From Morella rubra (lineage: Eukaryota > Streptophyta > Magnoliopsida > Fagales > Myricaceae): 64,000 nt of DNA. A model generated the notes under the pieces. That model worked only from the letters and a program-made list of their open reading frames with translations. It had not been told where the DNA came from and ran no database searches. The position numbers and the translations under genes are program-made. The stretch covers positions 8,567,845-8,631,844 of the forward strand of contig CM025854.1 of the NCBI GenBank assembly GCA_003952965.2, given 5' to 3'. Positions 23,115 through 35,008 of this stretch are shown here, piece by piece. Each line of letters begins with the position of its first letter. The stretch's first letter is position 1.

Positions 23115-23142
23115 TTTTTTTTTTTTTTTTTTTCTAAGCGTC
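23115..23142 (-). mobile_element. 28-bp poly(A)-tail insertion with 12-bp target duplication
   Basis: A T19 run plus ctaagcgtc is flanked by tggtaggtagtc at 23103-23114 and again at 23143-23154, a perfect repeat. On the minus strand this is a nine-base remnant followed by an A-tail, as left by extreme 5' truncation during target-primed reverse transcription. Confidence 0.6.
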
Positions 23143-23550
23143 TGGTAGGTAGTCAAACGTGCACAATTGTGTTTATTAATTTCACTTTTTCATCTGCAAA
23201 ATGAAGACATATATCATTAAAACTAAAAACGAAATATAACAAAAACTGCATAATTGCTATGCCTAGAACTCCTCACTAGAGAATAAATCACACACTTTCA
23301 CCCATTACACCATTAATGTATCCTAATGTGAATGTAACAGTGCCTCCTCTTTGGTACCTTATTTCACATAATACTCGTCCTGGTCATTGTCCATTGTCGG
23401 TAAGTCCTGGTCATTGTCCCTTGAACCATCCTAACGACCTCAGAACATTTATAATCCAGCTCAAATCATCCGAAGTTGTTGATATTACATTCATATATAA
23501 GTCAAGAATTGTTAGCTAATGAACGTGAAAGAAGTTTTAAACTTCTTCTT

Positions 23551-23726
23551 TCTTTTTTTTTGATAACCCACGAGTTCCCAAGGTCGGGCCACTTCGTGTA
23601 CCCCCTACAATCCAACCTGGGGGCATGTCCCAGGACCCTACCCAACACACCCCAAAGGGGCGATAAGGGCTGTGTTGGGACTCGATCTTGGGACATAGGA
23701 GAACCCAAGCCGCAGCCTTACTAACA
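23551..23726 (-). mobile_element. tRNA-derived SINE
   Basis: Read on the minus strand it has a tRNA-like head with a box-A-like gttagtaaggctgcgg, then a box B aagatcgagtccc (23677-23689). A GC-rich body follows, and it ends gtgggttatca plus A9 (T9 at 23553-23561 on the plus strand). Length ~165-175 bp. No clear target duplication was found. Confidence 0.65.
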
Positions 23727-25549
23727 AAATATTCATCAGAAACGATCTTGTTTCCTCTGGAACCTTTGATTAGCTTTCGTACCACGACATAGCATTAACA
23801 CGAACAAGAATCCCATTCTTCAAAGAGAGATGGGCAGCACTATCTCGTTTGCCACTGGCCACACCAACGTGAATGTGTACTTGAACCTTCCCATTAGCTC
23901 GTGCCATTTCTAGGGCTAACCTGCGAGTCTGCAAATGCCCTCTTCTAACTCTAGAGGTAGCCATCTGTGAGTCTAAATAACAACTCAAGAGGAGGGTGAA
24001 TTGGGTCTATCAAAAACTTAGTCCTTTTTCGATAAAAACACAGATTTGAAAAATATCTTTTTTAATAAAAAAAAAGCAAATCTGAAAATGTTTAATGCTA
24101 ATCTAAATATAAGCAATAAATGATAAAGCATAAAGCACCACAAATATATATATGGAACGAATAATAGAGATAGTTAGAGAGACACACACCGTAATTTTAG
24201 GTGGTTCAGCCAACACTTGCCTACATCCACTCCCAAGGCTATTGACTTCCGTGGACTTTCTTCACTATTCTCCAAATAGAAAATACACCTTAACTTCCCA
24301 AGTGGTAAGGAACCTTTACAAAGTATTTTTCGAGCTCACGCTTTAACTACTTCACAAATCCCTAAACCCAAGGGATTTCTTCTACCCACATGAGTAGGAC
24401 AAGTGTTTACCCAACACTCAAATGATTTACAAAAGATGGGTACAAAGGAATAATAAAGAAAGGTTCTCTAAGCCAAATCAGCAAGTGGAAAGCACAAAAG
24501 TGTGGAATGGTTCTCTAAGCCGAATCAGCAACTCCAATTACAAGTCAGCCAAATCAGCGGACAAGAAAACGATGAGCGTTCTCCAGCCTCATCCCACTCG
24601 TCCTCTACAAGTCAAGCCAAGCCTAACTATTTGGATCCCGTGTTCCAAGATAGTCAAGATCCTTTTGATGCCTATGGTCTCAGTGAAGATTTTTGAAGCT
24701 ATGTAGCTCCACATCTTCACCAACATGTCATGACAAAGTCAGCCGAAAGTCACTCGACAAACCACTATTCATGAACATAAAAATACATGAATAGTAAAAG
24801 TCAACAAGAAAAAGCAGCTGGCAAGTCATAGTACGCGTGACTACATTCACGTGATTCTACAGTCACTCTTCTGCCTTTAAAATTAGCAGTCTAAGTCATT
24901 TGTAATCAGAATTCCCTTCTGGATTTCTAAAGTCTCTCTCTCTCTCTCTCTCTCTAGGATGCAATTTTCTCCCTTCGAGTCTTTCTATCCTTTCTAAGTC
25001 TTTGAGTCATGTATCCGACATTATCTTTCTGTCTTAGTCAATTGTGTAAGTATTTTCCAAGTCTTAGTTAATTATGTACACATTTTCCAAGTCTTTGAAG
25101 TAACTTGCAAAGTTTTCAAGTCATCTTTATCTCTTTACAATATCTCTGCAACATGCATACTGGCAGATTAGACAGTTTTAAGATTCTGCTTCATACCATG
25201 CATACCACCAGATTGGATGGTTCTAAGTTACTGCACTCATGCATTACCGCCTACATGGCTGGTTTAGTCATTAATTTCTTAGTCCTTATTTTCTGAAATT
25301 ATTTTCTGTTGATATTTTCTTTCATATATCTATTGTTTCTCTATCGATCATGCGCCGTCTGCACCATAAACTCTCTTCCCCTCGCTTTCTTCCATTTCAA
25401 GTCTCCTATCTAGTCTTTCATGCAGAATCATTGGTATAATATATATAATATATAATATATATTATATATATATATTAATTTTAAAAAATATTTCGCAAAA
25501 GTCCACTGGCCAGTGATTTTTTTCGAGTCCAACTTATACAGATATACTG
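23727..25549. other. Degraded LTR-like DNA, no gene seen
   Basis: A minus-strand frame at 23770-23988 is not recognisable. From about 23990 the words caagaggagggtgaattggg and ggtggttcagccaacacttg are of the kind seen in plant LTR retrotransposons, but no LTR pair or pol domain is visible. There is a (TC) microsatellite at about 24933-24956. A run of similar short phrases (ttttccaagtctt...) occupies 25030-25110. Confidence 0.4.
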
Positions 25550-26116
25550 AATATACTGTCTCACAAAGAGACTGGTGGATTCCTTGTTGAGCATTTACAC
25601 AAGCTCATTTATCATATATAAGACCCAACTGGAATATTTGACCACCAACATCAAAGACAAGTCAAAAATTTGACACAAAATAAACCTGTAAATCTCAGGT
25701 CTAAGGATACAATAAACTAATTGTGCTTGAATACTTTTAACATCAGTGATCACTTCCAAAAGTATTCGTATTTGATCTCATTCAGTGCATGTACTCTTAC
25801 AGTGCACCCACTCGTTGCTTAAGGTCACTACCTCAATGATGGAGTCATCATATCATCGAGGCTGTGTAGACCTAGTACATAAGTATGTACAGTCTAAAAC
25901 AACCGTCAAGTGAACAAGGAACCGAAAAGTCATACTCCCCGCCTTTTGATTCATTAATCATTGCATGACTTTTCTACAATTTCACTTAACAATATAATTG
26001 TGTAACATCTCATGTTACAATATTATACCCAATAAATAATAAATACATGTGACGATAAAAAAATAATTATCTCATAATTATTCTAATAACTGGTTTTGAG
26101 GGCATATTTCTAACAG
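25550..26116 (-). repeat. Probable copia-type solo LTR or LTR fragment
   Basis: On the minus strand the block starts tgttagaaatatgccctc at 26116, a common start for plant copia LTRs. It contains no coding sequence, and its edge coincides with the left edge of duplication copy 2. The other end could not be fixed and no target duplication was found. Confidence 0.4.
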
Positions 26117-26429
26117 ATATATCTTCCAGCCAAGAAATTAATTAATTATGTACATGATTGTAATTATTTGTTAGAAACATGACCAAGCTGGGACCCTCAC
26201 TTTTAGGTTAAAAGGCGAGGTCATGAGGAAACCACTTTGAAGCTGCATGCCTATAACAAGTCCAAATTAGTGCATGTGACCTTATCAGGTACGAGGCATA
26301 TTGCAACATGGTTATATATATAATAGCTTAATGTTAATATATATGTAATGTTGTTCGTGTTCTGATAACTGTTTATAGGCAGGATAACACGATTGAGATC
26401 AGTTGGGTTGCAGTGGCTACGTACACTTC

Positions 26430-27143
26430 TTTTTTTTAATCAAGACACATTTTATTCATAGCATAGAAAATTACAGCTGAAAAATTACAACGGAAAGGAC
26501 TCAAAGGGTCAGCAACAAGTCTAGGGGGCCATAGCCCATAAACGAGGACTCAAGGTCCTCAGACGTAGCAGGGAGACCCGCGAGAGATAGGCACAGAAGC
26601 CCATAAAAAGTAACAACCACTGCACAAGACAATGGTGACTGCCGCTGAAGGAAAGACGGACGCGGCGCCGATCCTGCTCCCTTAGAATACTTCAAATGCA
26701 AATACCAATTGTAAAAACTACACACAGACACAACCACACTACAGGTAAGCCCATAAGGGTGGATAAGCCCAAACGGGCTGTAAGCTAACATAAGCAGTAG
26801 ACAAAGACAACCAAACAATGGCCAGATCTGAACAAGAGCTGTCAGTGGTAGGAACGGCGCATGGTGGCGGTTGGAGGAGGTCCACGGCCAAGGGGGGAGA
26901 GCAGGGGCCACATAGTTTGGTCCTATGGAGAGTAGTACCGAGTACGTCACGGGAGGCGGAGGAACCGACAACGTCGACCAGAAGCCTCGACGCATGAGAT
27001 CCACTCGCAACTCGAGAGGCGCGTAAGTCTTCAGCGCTGCTAGAAGGTGGTCTCTGTGTAGATTGTGGCCGTCGAAGATCGGCCATGGGGTGCGTGCAAG
27101 CCAACAATTGCCGGAGACCGCCGTCAACCACTTGTGTGCCACC
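26430..27143 (-). mobile_element. Reverse-strand retroinsertion with 20-bp target duplication
   Basis: Flanks gcagtggctacgtacacttc (26410-26429) and gcagtggctatgtacacttc (27144-27163) differ at one base. The left edge is a T-run, so on the minus strand the insert ends in aataaaatgtgtcttgatt plus poly(A), a polyadenylated RNA tail. A 225-residue minus-strand frame (26501-27178) runs through most of it but starts outside the insert and matches no family I know. It is either a 5'-truncated LINE 3' region or a retrocopy. The duplicate at about 20925-20960 shows the empty site. Confidence 0.8.
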
Positions 27144-27258
27144 GCAGTGGCTATGTACACTTCAATTATACTATTCAACGGCCGGGGTATAGTTTAGTCC
27201 GGAAGGCTACAAGAATTTCACAATATATATTTAATGCATCAATGCATCATTCATGCCT

Positions 27259-27285
27259 CCCCCCCCCCCCCCCCCCCCCCCCCCC
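27259..27285 (+). repeat. C27 homopolymer
   Basis: A run of 27 C within duplication copy 2. Copy 1 has a much shorter CT-C stretch (tccccccctttcccc) at the same place. Confidence 0.85.
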
Positions 27286-27310
27286 ATATCGTTTGCTAAG
27301 AGAAATAATA

Positions 27311-27883
27311 CGTTGTTGTTGTATTAATTATTCTAGTACTTTGTGGGACATATATATGCAGTTAACATTGAATAATTTCAACTTTGATCTTTTCCTTTAT
27401 ACAAACATTTCAAATTATAATTTCCCTATTTTACCTAATAAATTAGCCCTTAATTAAGAATTACAGCTTACAAAATAAATCAGTATTCCTTCATGATAAT
27501 GTCATCTGAAACTCTTGACAGAATTTGAATGTGGAACGTCACATGTCTGCCATTCAAGACTTAAATATAATTGGCACGTGACACCTGACATGTAAAAAAT
27601 AAAAAAATTCGAAAAAAGAAAAAGGAAAAAAAAAATGTGTATCCCAAATCTGCTATCATGACTCCATTCCCTTGAACTCAAGTAAGAAAGCATGGTTATG
27701 AGTTTTTTTCTTGCACAAGTTATGTCTTTTTCCTTCAGTACTTTATATTTCGCATTAATTAATATAATATATTGATTTGCTGGAGTCATCAAGGTATATA
27801 TGTACCCTTTGATATAGAATCCAAAACAGAATTCAAATTACCTAGAGGCCAGAAGCTAGCATGACGGAATATTGGAAATACTG
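27311..27883 (-). repeat. Inverted counterpart of 21135-21697
   Basis: Reverse complement of the copy-1 segment, flanked by collinear sequence (ctaagagaaataata left, tcagcttggaa right). Copy 2 has short length changes but the order of marks is fully reversed. Confidence 0.88.
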
Positions 27884-28690
27884 TCAGCTTGGAACAATGT
27901 GAAGAATCAAGATTTTGCTTAAGAAAACAGATCTTCACATGTGAGGAGGAATATATTGGTTCGCCTTGAATCACGGGGGGGCGATCCTTACCACCTGATG
28001 ATGATTTACTTACTAAATTAAGATCTATTAATGAATATCAATGTCGCCATGATATGGTTATGCAAGTTGTCGATTCATAGCCCTTTTTTACACTTTAATA
28101 AATGAAGTCGGAGTTGGAAATTCAAACAGCTAGCAAGACAAACGACATCTTGAAGTGGTCGATTCGTAAGTTACCTTAATTGTTAGGGTAACTCAAGCGC
28201 CGAGGTTAATTTTGTTTCCTAGTGAGAGATATATAAAAGTTTGTGTGGAAGAGCCTAATATGATATTGTTGCAAGGGGGACAGTGGTTACTCGTTTCATG
28301 TTCTGCCTGGACAGTTGATTAAGGTTAAGAATGAAAGTAAAGATAAAGATCTTTCTAATTTGCTATGAATTGGATGGTCCAATTTAGAGAAAGATAAACA
28401 TAATATATATTAAATGTGGTAGAACTCACACTTTCTGGTAATTAATACGTGCAACATTGAATGTTTTAATCCTCACATGATATGTCTAGTTACCTCTCTT
28501 CAAATTAGACCATTTAATTCGAACAGTCAAGTAGAAAAATATGGATCCAAAAGTAGGTGTATAAGGGCATATGGGTAACTTGAATGACTGGCATCCACCT
28601 TATTATATTGCTTTAAGGATAATCAGAACCTTATCATTAAGTTTATAACCAGGTCCATCAGATACCACTAAAATATCCCAGACCCGGGTA

Positions 28691-28958
28691 AAAGTAGAAC
28701 TTTACTGGAAATTATTTAAAATTTTCGTTCATTTCCAGCTCCATAAAGGTTAAGTTCAATCTTTTCTTTTCCAGGTCCATAAAGATTAATTTCAATCTTT
28801 TCTTGATGAAAATTTCTTCGTTGTATTTATTGTGTCTCTTTACATAAGTTATGTAGATTTATATCCAATCTCACAGTTAATATGATATATATTCACCAAT
28901 AGAAAGATTTTGGTTAGTTTCTGAGAAATCAAAAATAGATTGGAACATCAAAATTACA
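28691..28958. other. AT-rich spacer, no gene seen
   Basis: Contains a small direct repeat (tccataaaggttaagttcaa and tccataaagattaatttcaa, near 28740 and 28779) with the word tcttttc after each. Nothing else is recognisable. Confidence 0.4.
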
Positions 28959-29526
28959 CAAAAGATAAATTACTTTGCATTCTCTAATTACCACAAATTT
29001 TATAATTTACATCTCAAACTATTAAATTTAACACATTGCACCCCCAACAATCAATAGCTTGTATACTTTGCATCTCAATTTAAAATTTGGTCATTAAATT
29101 GTTGCCACGTGTCTCTTTTTTTTTTAACAATAAATACACTTGGTACCTTCATTAATTATAGAGTTTTGACACTTCGCATCTCAAACTACTATTTTCACTC
29201 ACCAAGTATTTATTTCAAAGGCTTTGCACCCTTGTGAATTTTTTTTTTTTTGGTAAATGGTCATTTGTATAAACTAAAGCGAGTCACACTATCCAAGAAG
29301 GTTTTTTTTTTTTTTTTGGCCTTTGAAATGATGATTTCACCCTCACAAAAATATCACTGCCAAAAAATACTTCTTACTGAAATTAACAGAAAATTTTAAT
29401 AGATGGTGTAAGGTATTTAAAATCAATAGTAAGTTGATGCAATGTGAAAATATATATATATATATTTAAAATGCGAAGTTTCAAAACCTTCATAGTTTGA
29501 GGATGTAAATTATATTTATCTTTTTC
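28959..29526. mobile_element. Foldback/MITE-like element
   Basis: The left arm has aaaagataaat, then ataatttacatctcaaacta and acattgca. The right arm, read in reverse complement, has aaaagataaatataatttac, catcctcaaactat and acattgcatc in the same order. No coding capacity. The ends and the target duplication are not fixed. Confidence 0.45.
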
Positions 29527-31700
29527 TTTTATCAATTTAATGAAAAGATCTACACATAAGTTACAAAGTATGAACATATAGGTAATTTGAGAAGAGATGG
29601 TAAGAAATTTCTTTAAAAAAAATAAAGCATGAACGAGAAGAGCTCTCTAGAAACCGATGTCATATTAGTGCAGAGGAGTAGAAGCCTGCCTGCCTTTTGT
29701 ATGTAAAGATCACTGGAAATTGAGAAAATCTAGCAGATTAACACCGTGAATTGAAACCGAGAGAAAATTAGCTACTTACAAAACAAAAACAAAAAGAGAG
29801 AGAGAGAGAAAAGTGGACAAGTCAACGTCTAAATATAAAGCCCAATGATTCCTTGCCGGCTTAAACCCAAAAGAAACAAAGGAGTGAACGACACGTAACG
29901 ACATATGACAACTCTACCTCCTTGACTTCTTGCAGCCAACTTCACTGGAGTTCACATGCAGTGCTTCCCGGAAGCCGAGCGCCGTGCCCAACCTACACCA
30001 GGCGTGCGTGTCGGCCTTGTCATCTAGCAGCCCAGAAGTCTGAAATTCGGAAAGCAAGATAACATGTTTTTTTTTTTCTCTATGTTTGAATCCATACATT
30101 ATCAGGTTGAGCTTCATAAATATATATAGGATCATGGAACCCCTTTAAGACTTGAATTTGAAAAAAAAACGTAGGAATAATATCTTAGCATTGTCAAAAG
30201 GATATATTATCTCTTCACTCTATTTAAAGTAGCTGTGAAAGTGAACGTGTCCAGTTCTTTTTTCTTTATTTGGAAACTACGGGGAGTAATGATATGTTCT
30301 GATGAGAGAAATTCGGAGCGCACTGGGTCAAGTCAAGGATCGTGACGCATCCAGATGGCCCACCTAGATGATGGGCCATAGAGCAGCGACGGGAATTTTT
30401 GTCAGTGACCTTTATTCAAACATATGGTGCCCATATGGTGCTCGGTACTTTTCACGTGGTCTTCGGGCATATACGAAAACTCCAGAGATGGGGGTGGAAC
30501 TGGAGGGCGTTGATCAGTAGCGGGTGTTCGTGTGTGTTGCAACAAACTTTCAATCTCGTGTGAGAAAGTTAGTTCGAGATAACATGCAATAATATATGGC
30601 GGCGGTAAGTATAGAGATTTAATCTGTGTCCAGTGTCCCTGCCTGTAACTAGGCCCCCATCTCCCTACTACTGCTAAAGATAATGGGACCCTCAGAAAAG
30701 TAACTTTATATAGACATACTGATTACTGCCTACCTTAGCTTCATGTAGCAGATGAATTATAAATTCAAATAATTTAATTATTGGTTGTTTTCTATTTATA
30801 TTTTATTTGGTGCAAATTACGGGGTATAACACAATTATATCATCTTGTCACACCTCTTTTTTTTTTTTTTTCAATTCTCAGATAAATTAAATTTATAAAC
30901 TGTCAAAAAATTTACAATTTATACCAAGGACGTTTGTTTATCGAAATTTTGAAAAATATTCAAAATTTTTGAGAATCTTTGAATATTTGAAATTTATTGG
31001 ATTTTATAAAAAGTGTGAAGTGTATGTGTAAAAGTCTGAAGTTTATTGGAATTTGTGAAATGTATTTGGTGTGGTGGAAATTTTGGGCTCCCAAAAAATT
31101 AAGCAAACAAACACCCTCCAAATATTAACTCTTGGGACTATTATTGTCCAATGGGTACTGGTTAAACACGCAGGCAATAGTCTTCCAATGATGTTTTTTT
31201 TTTTTCCTTCCATATTCAACGAAAGATAAAGATTTTCTCTAATTTGTTGTTTGAATTAGATGACTCAATTAGAATAAAGATAAATACACCAAATAAGTTT
31301 AACAATAGGATTCACAATCCTAATAATTAATACGAACAGTCTTAAATTATGTAAGATTCATTTATTATATCTATCTCTTTTTTGAATTGGACTATCTAAT
31401 TCGAATAAATCCGAGAGAATCCACATTTGATAATGTGTCAAAAAAAATTTGATCTTTGATTGATAGGACCACACAGTGAGAAACATAGAAAAATGTTTTT
31501 GTCACGTTGGTTTAAATAAAATAGGACCACATGAGCAGCACGAGGCAAGTTGCCAAGTTGGAAGTGTAATTTATTTCGTTCCTACTGAATTGAAAATGCG
31601 AAGTATTTATATGTAAATGACGAAAAAGGGGCTATAAGTGTTGCTGAATGCTGATCCCGGCCTGGACCCAGATCCAGAAGTAACATTAATGAACACTTAC
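29527..31700. other. Upstream region of MYB2, no other gene seen
   Basis: AT-rich. A G-box core cacgtg lies at 30452-30457, 1.3 kb before the MYB2 start. A GC-richer patch at 29935-30035 gives a minus-strand frame with no recognisable motif. Confidence 0.45.
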
Positions 31701-31707
31701 ACGGCCC

Positions 31708-31716
31708 ATATATAAC
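31708..31716 (+). promoter_or_regulatory. Candidate TATA box of MYB2
   Basis: atatataac lies 59 bp upstream of the ATG, which would give a leader of only about 25-30 bases. Confidence 0.5.
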
Positions 31717-31766
31717 CAAATAAAGCATTACACAAGTAGAGGGAGGGACGGGTGAGACAGTACCGC

Positions 31767-33015
31767 ATGGGGAGAAGCCCTTGTTGTTCTAAGGAGGGTC
31801 TGAACAGAGGTGCTTGGACAGCTCAAGAAGACAATATTCTCAGAGAATACATTAGAACCCACGGGGAAGGCAAATGGAGAGACCTACCCAGAAAAGCAGG
31901 TATGATATGCATAATAGGAGAAGAGGTTAATTTACTCCTTTAATGAATTATAAGCTTCTTGTATCGGTAAGGAATCAAAAACAGGAACGAGTGGCTTCAC
32001 TTGGGTTTTCTTACTCTTATATGAAAATGACATAAATGTTTTCGAGCAGGTCTGAAAAGATGTGGGAAGAGCTGCAGGCTTCGCTGGTTGAATTATCTTA
32101 GACCAGACATCAAGAGAGGCAACATATCGGCGGAAGAAGAAGAACTTATCATTAGGCTTCACAAGCTCTTGGGAAACAGGTTGATATCTCTTCCTCTCTC
32201 TAAAATTATCTATGTATGTATGTTCGGTGCCATAAGAGCACGATTATATAACACTGTAAAGCTAAGGATCGATCGAGCTCAGCTGGTAGCTAATAGTTCT
32301 TTATCTGTTTGTTTTAATTTGTGCGTCTAGGTGGTCTCTAATCGCTGGAAGGCTTCCAGGGCGAACAGACAATGAAATAAAGAACTATTGGAACACCAAT
32401 CTAGGAAAAAAAGTTCAAACTGCTCCAACACGTAAGCTTTCAAGGCATTCTGATGAGAGGAACTCGACGACAGCCCAGCTCAACGTGGCCTCCAATGTCA
32501 CAGCCAGCTCCCCGTCATCGTCGAAAATGGCCTCGCATATGATCATCCGGACCAAGGCATTTAGGTTCTCTAAGGTTCATCGACTCACCCCACAGCCAAA
32601 CAAATCTGAACACTTAGACACGAACCTAGGGGAAGGACAACCAATAATGGAATATGGTCACCATTCCGTGCGTGACCCCATGGAATACGGTGCATACGAG
32701 GAGCGACCATCTTTTACTTGTGGAGAAGATAATGATCACGCGTCGGATTTCCTAATGAATATGAACATGGGCGACATTTGCTTGTCGGATCTTCTCGACT
32801 CGGAATTCTCTGATATCTGTAACTTCAATTATTGTGAAGAAAATGGCAACGAGTTGTCGCGATCGCCTTCTTCAGACGGACCCGCAATGCTCTCTGGGCA
32901 AGTACTCCTGCAAGATTGGACTAGTAACAGTTGCGATCAAGCCAATGTGTCAGCTCCCACTCTCCAGTCTTTCTCTTCATTTCTTCATTCCGCAGGGGAA
33001 TGGCTAGGGGAATAA
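31767..33015 (+). CDS. R2R3-MYB transcription factor, TT2/proanthocyanidin type (second copy)
   Basis: Exons 31767-31899, 32050-32179 and 32331-33015 encode 315 residues; introns match MYB1 in position and phase. The start matches the conserved [11 protein letters not shown]; an in-frame GTG 15 bp upstream is not used. The MYB domain is nearly the same as MYB1 and keeps the bHLH-contact helix [20 protein letters not shown]. The region after it has diverged: residues 159-170 read [12 protein letters not shown], so the subgroup 5 motif has F where MYB1 has I and C. The tail keeps [14 protein letters not shown] and a terminal [10 protein letters not shown]. It is a likely nuclear regulator of flavonoid genes, perhaps with shifted targets (inference). 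No disabling change seen. Confidence 0.93.
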
Positions 33016-34493
33016 ACGAGTCAAAATGTGTTTACCTTGGCGTTTTGGCTGTCTCATTACAGTGTACCGTTGATTAATGCCTGACAATTTTTCGGGCTAT
33101 GCATGTAATGAATTAATGAAGTAATTGCTAGGGTGGTGATGTAGTTTTTCCAGCTTCTTCTTCAAATAAATAAAAAAAATTAGCTGTGGTTTGCGCTTAC
33201 TAGGGATAATTTTGAGCTCTTCGATATATATATATCTCGAGTTCTTCCGTGCAGTAGTGCTAGCTAGCTAGCCAACCTCAATAGCAGCATAGTTTCCCTT
33301 CCCGTCTTCGCTTTATCAGTCATTTAGCAGAAAGTGTAACATACTTAAAAAAAGGTAGATATACACAAAGAATATGCCCTCGTGATGTAACCAAACTGTA
33401 CGTCCTATAGCCAGCGGCATATCATGTCCGGCCAACTTCCATGGGATTTTGGAACCCAGGAGCTACACATTTACGTACAGTACATCTGAATCTGGTGATC
33501 GATCTTTACGAGGTTGAGTCGATAAAAGGGTTTTTGTTTTAGGCATGCAACAGGGTTGAAAGGAGGCAGACTAACATATAAACCAATTGCGCTTGAGGCG
33601 TACGTACGTGACCATAAGGACTCCGGCAGTCCGGCCGGCCTGCTGTAAAGTGTTGGGATTGAGATATAAACAATAAAAAAGTTTTGCTTAAGATCATCAT
33701 TTAATTTAATTTTCTTGGTCACAACATACACATTTATTTTAATCGTGTTGAATCAAAGCATTATAAAATTATAGGTATATATTTAACTTGATCTCTTGTG
33801 ACTTGTACGTTGAATACCATATATAAATTAATTCGTTTCGTTATACAATTGTAATCGAACAAGGGCCCCACGCCATATTGAGAGCTTAGTTCATCCAACA
33901 TAAACGTACTGTATATATTTGTTTAATAGAACTCATGGACAGTGGACCCTGTCAATTAAGTTAGTAATTTCTGTTTTATAAGCCAATTGGTTTCGCACGC
34001 AATTGCAACGGTCTTTACATATATATTTTTGTCTTGAGCGACACAAACAAAAGAGTCGAGAAAAGAAATTAAACTTTACACCAAAAATAAATAAAAAAAC
34101 TGTGGATCCAGGTGATAATATTCTCAACAAATACGATCGAGGAAGTATAGGGCATTGACCTAGGGTTATTAACCTTCTCCCTGTAAAATTATAAGTTAGA
34201 CAAAAGATACAATAATATTACAGTCCCGATATATAAGAACCAAAAAAAAAAGGAGTAGTTGCACCGTCCCTGCACCAGTTACAAGAAGCGATCCATCTCC
34301 TTATACTGACAAACAATAACTACTCTTTTGCAAGTGACAAATAATAATCTTACTCCAGAGAGACTACGTTAATGAGACGACAATTGAACAAACTAAGCCG
34401 CCTGATCGCGTAATTATGTCGACATTTTCTTGCCCGGAGAAAAAAAAATTTACAATGTTTTCCTTTTTCTTTTAGGTTATATACGTATTTAGT
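33016..34493. other. MYB2 3' UTR and spacer, no gene seen
   Basis: An aataaataaa signal lies at about 33163-33172. The remainder is AT-rich. Parts of 34030-34440 reappear in reverse complement at 52350-52985 next to the assembly gap. Confidence 0.5.
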
Positions 34494-34669
34494 CTAAGTT
34501 TTGACTCATTTTAATAAATAGTCCTTAATTTTTAAATTGATCATAAAGGTTCTTGAGTTTGCAATTTTTATCAAACAAATCTTTTCATTAAGTTTTTATG
34601 TATAAAGTTAATTATTCACCTGCTAATTCCAATACACATGTCAACTAAAGCTAAAATAATGCGACTTAT
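34494..34669 (+). repeat. Left arm of an inverted-repeat element split by copia
   Basis: The sequence (ttagtctaagttttgact, gatcataaaggttcttgagt, ataaagttaatta, gctaaaataatg) recurs as the reverse complement at about 41150-41340. The copia element sits between the arms, so a foldback or MITE-like element was there first. Confidence 0.6.
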
Positions 34670-34953
34670 TATTAAACTAAATGACCAACAACACCCAGCT
34701 GTCCATACAATTGTCAATCCTACACTATCTCGACAGCACTCTGCCATCACTACACCTCACAGTGTACGTCCACCTGAGGAGAAAACGTAGAACGTAGCAC
34801 ACATAGCACTCAACACTTATGCTTTTTGTAACAACTTTGATTTTCGAAGATTCTTTTCATTTATTCGTTACTGTGTGTATAAAACACCAATATATTGTAA
34901 AGGTTACGAGTGAGAAAATATACGAGTTCTTAAGCTTTTCAGCTCTTCTATCA
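34670..34953 (+). repeat. 5' LTR of the copia element
   Basis: Runs from tattaaactaaatgacca to gctcttctatca; the canonical TG start is mutated to TA in both LTRs. It contains a gtgtgtataaaacacc TATA-like region. The PBS follows directly. Confidence 0.9.
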
Positions 34954-35008
34954 TGGTATCAGAGCTACCAGACTAATCGTCTCCTTGAGTGCCCCTCCTT
35001 TTTTTTTC

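Larger units (their letters stand above)
26115..28690 (+). repeat. Segmental duplication, copy 2 (paired with 20730-22640)
   Basis: Collinear with copy 1 apart from a 714-bp retroinsertion (26430-27143), a reversed segment (27311-27883) and a single rather than double ~139-bp unit. It ends with accttatcattaagttt and a degraded accaggtccatcagatacca. It lacks the MYB exon fragment that follows copy 1. Confidence 0.85.

Noticed and set aside
23770-23988. 72-codon minus frame between a SINE and LTR-like DNA
   Set aside because: It has a protein-like feel but no recognisable domain and sits in repeat debris; not supported as a gene.
31752-31766. Upstream in-frame GTG extension of MYB2
   Set aside because: Plant MYBs of this group start at MGRSPCC, the ATG at 31767 fits the family, and GTG starts are not expected in a eukaryote.
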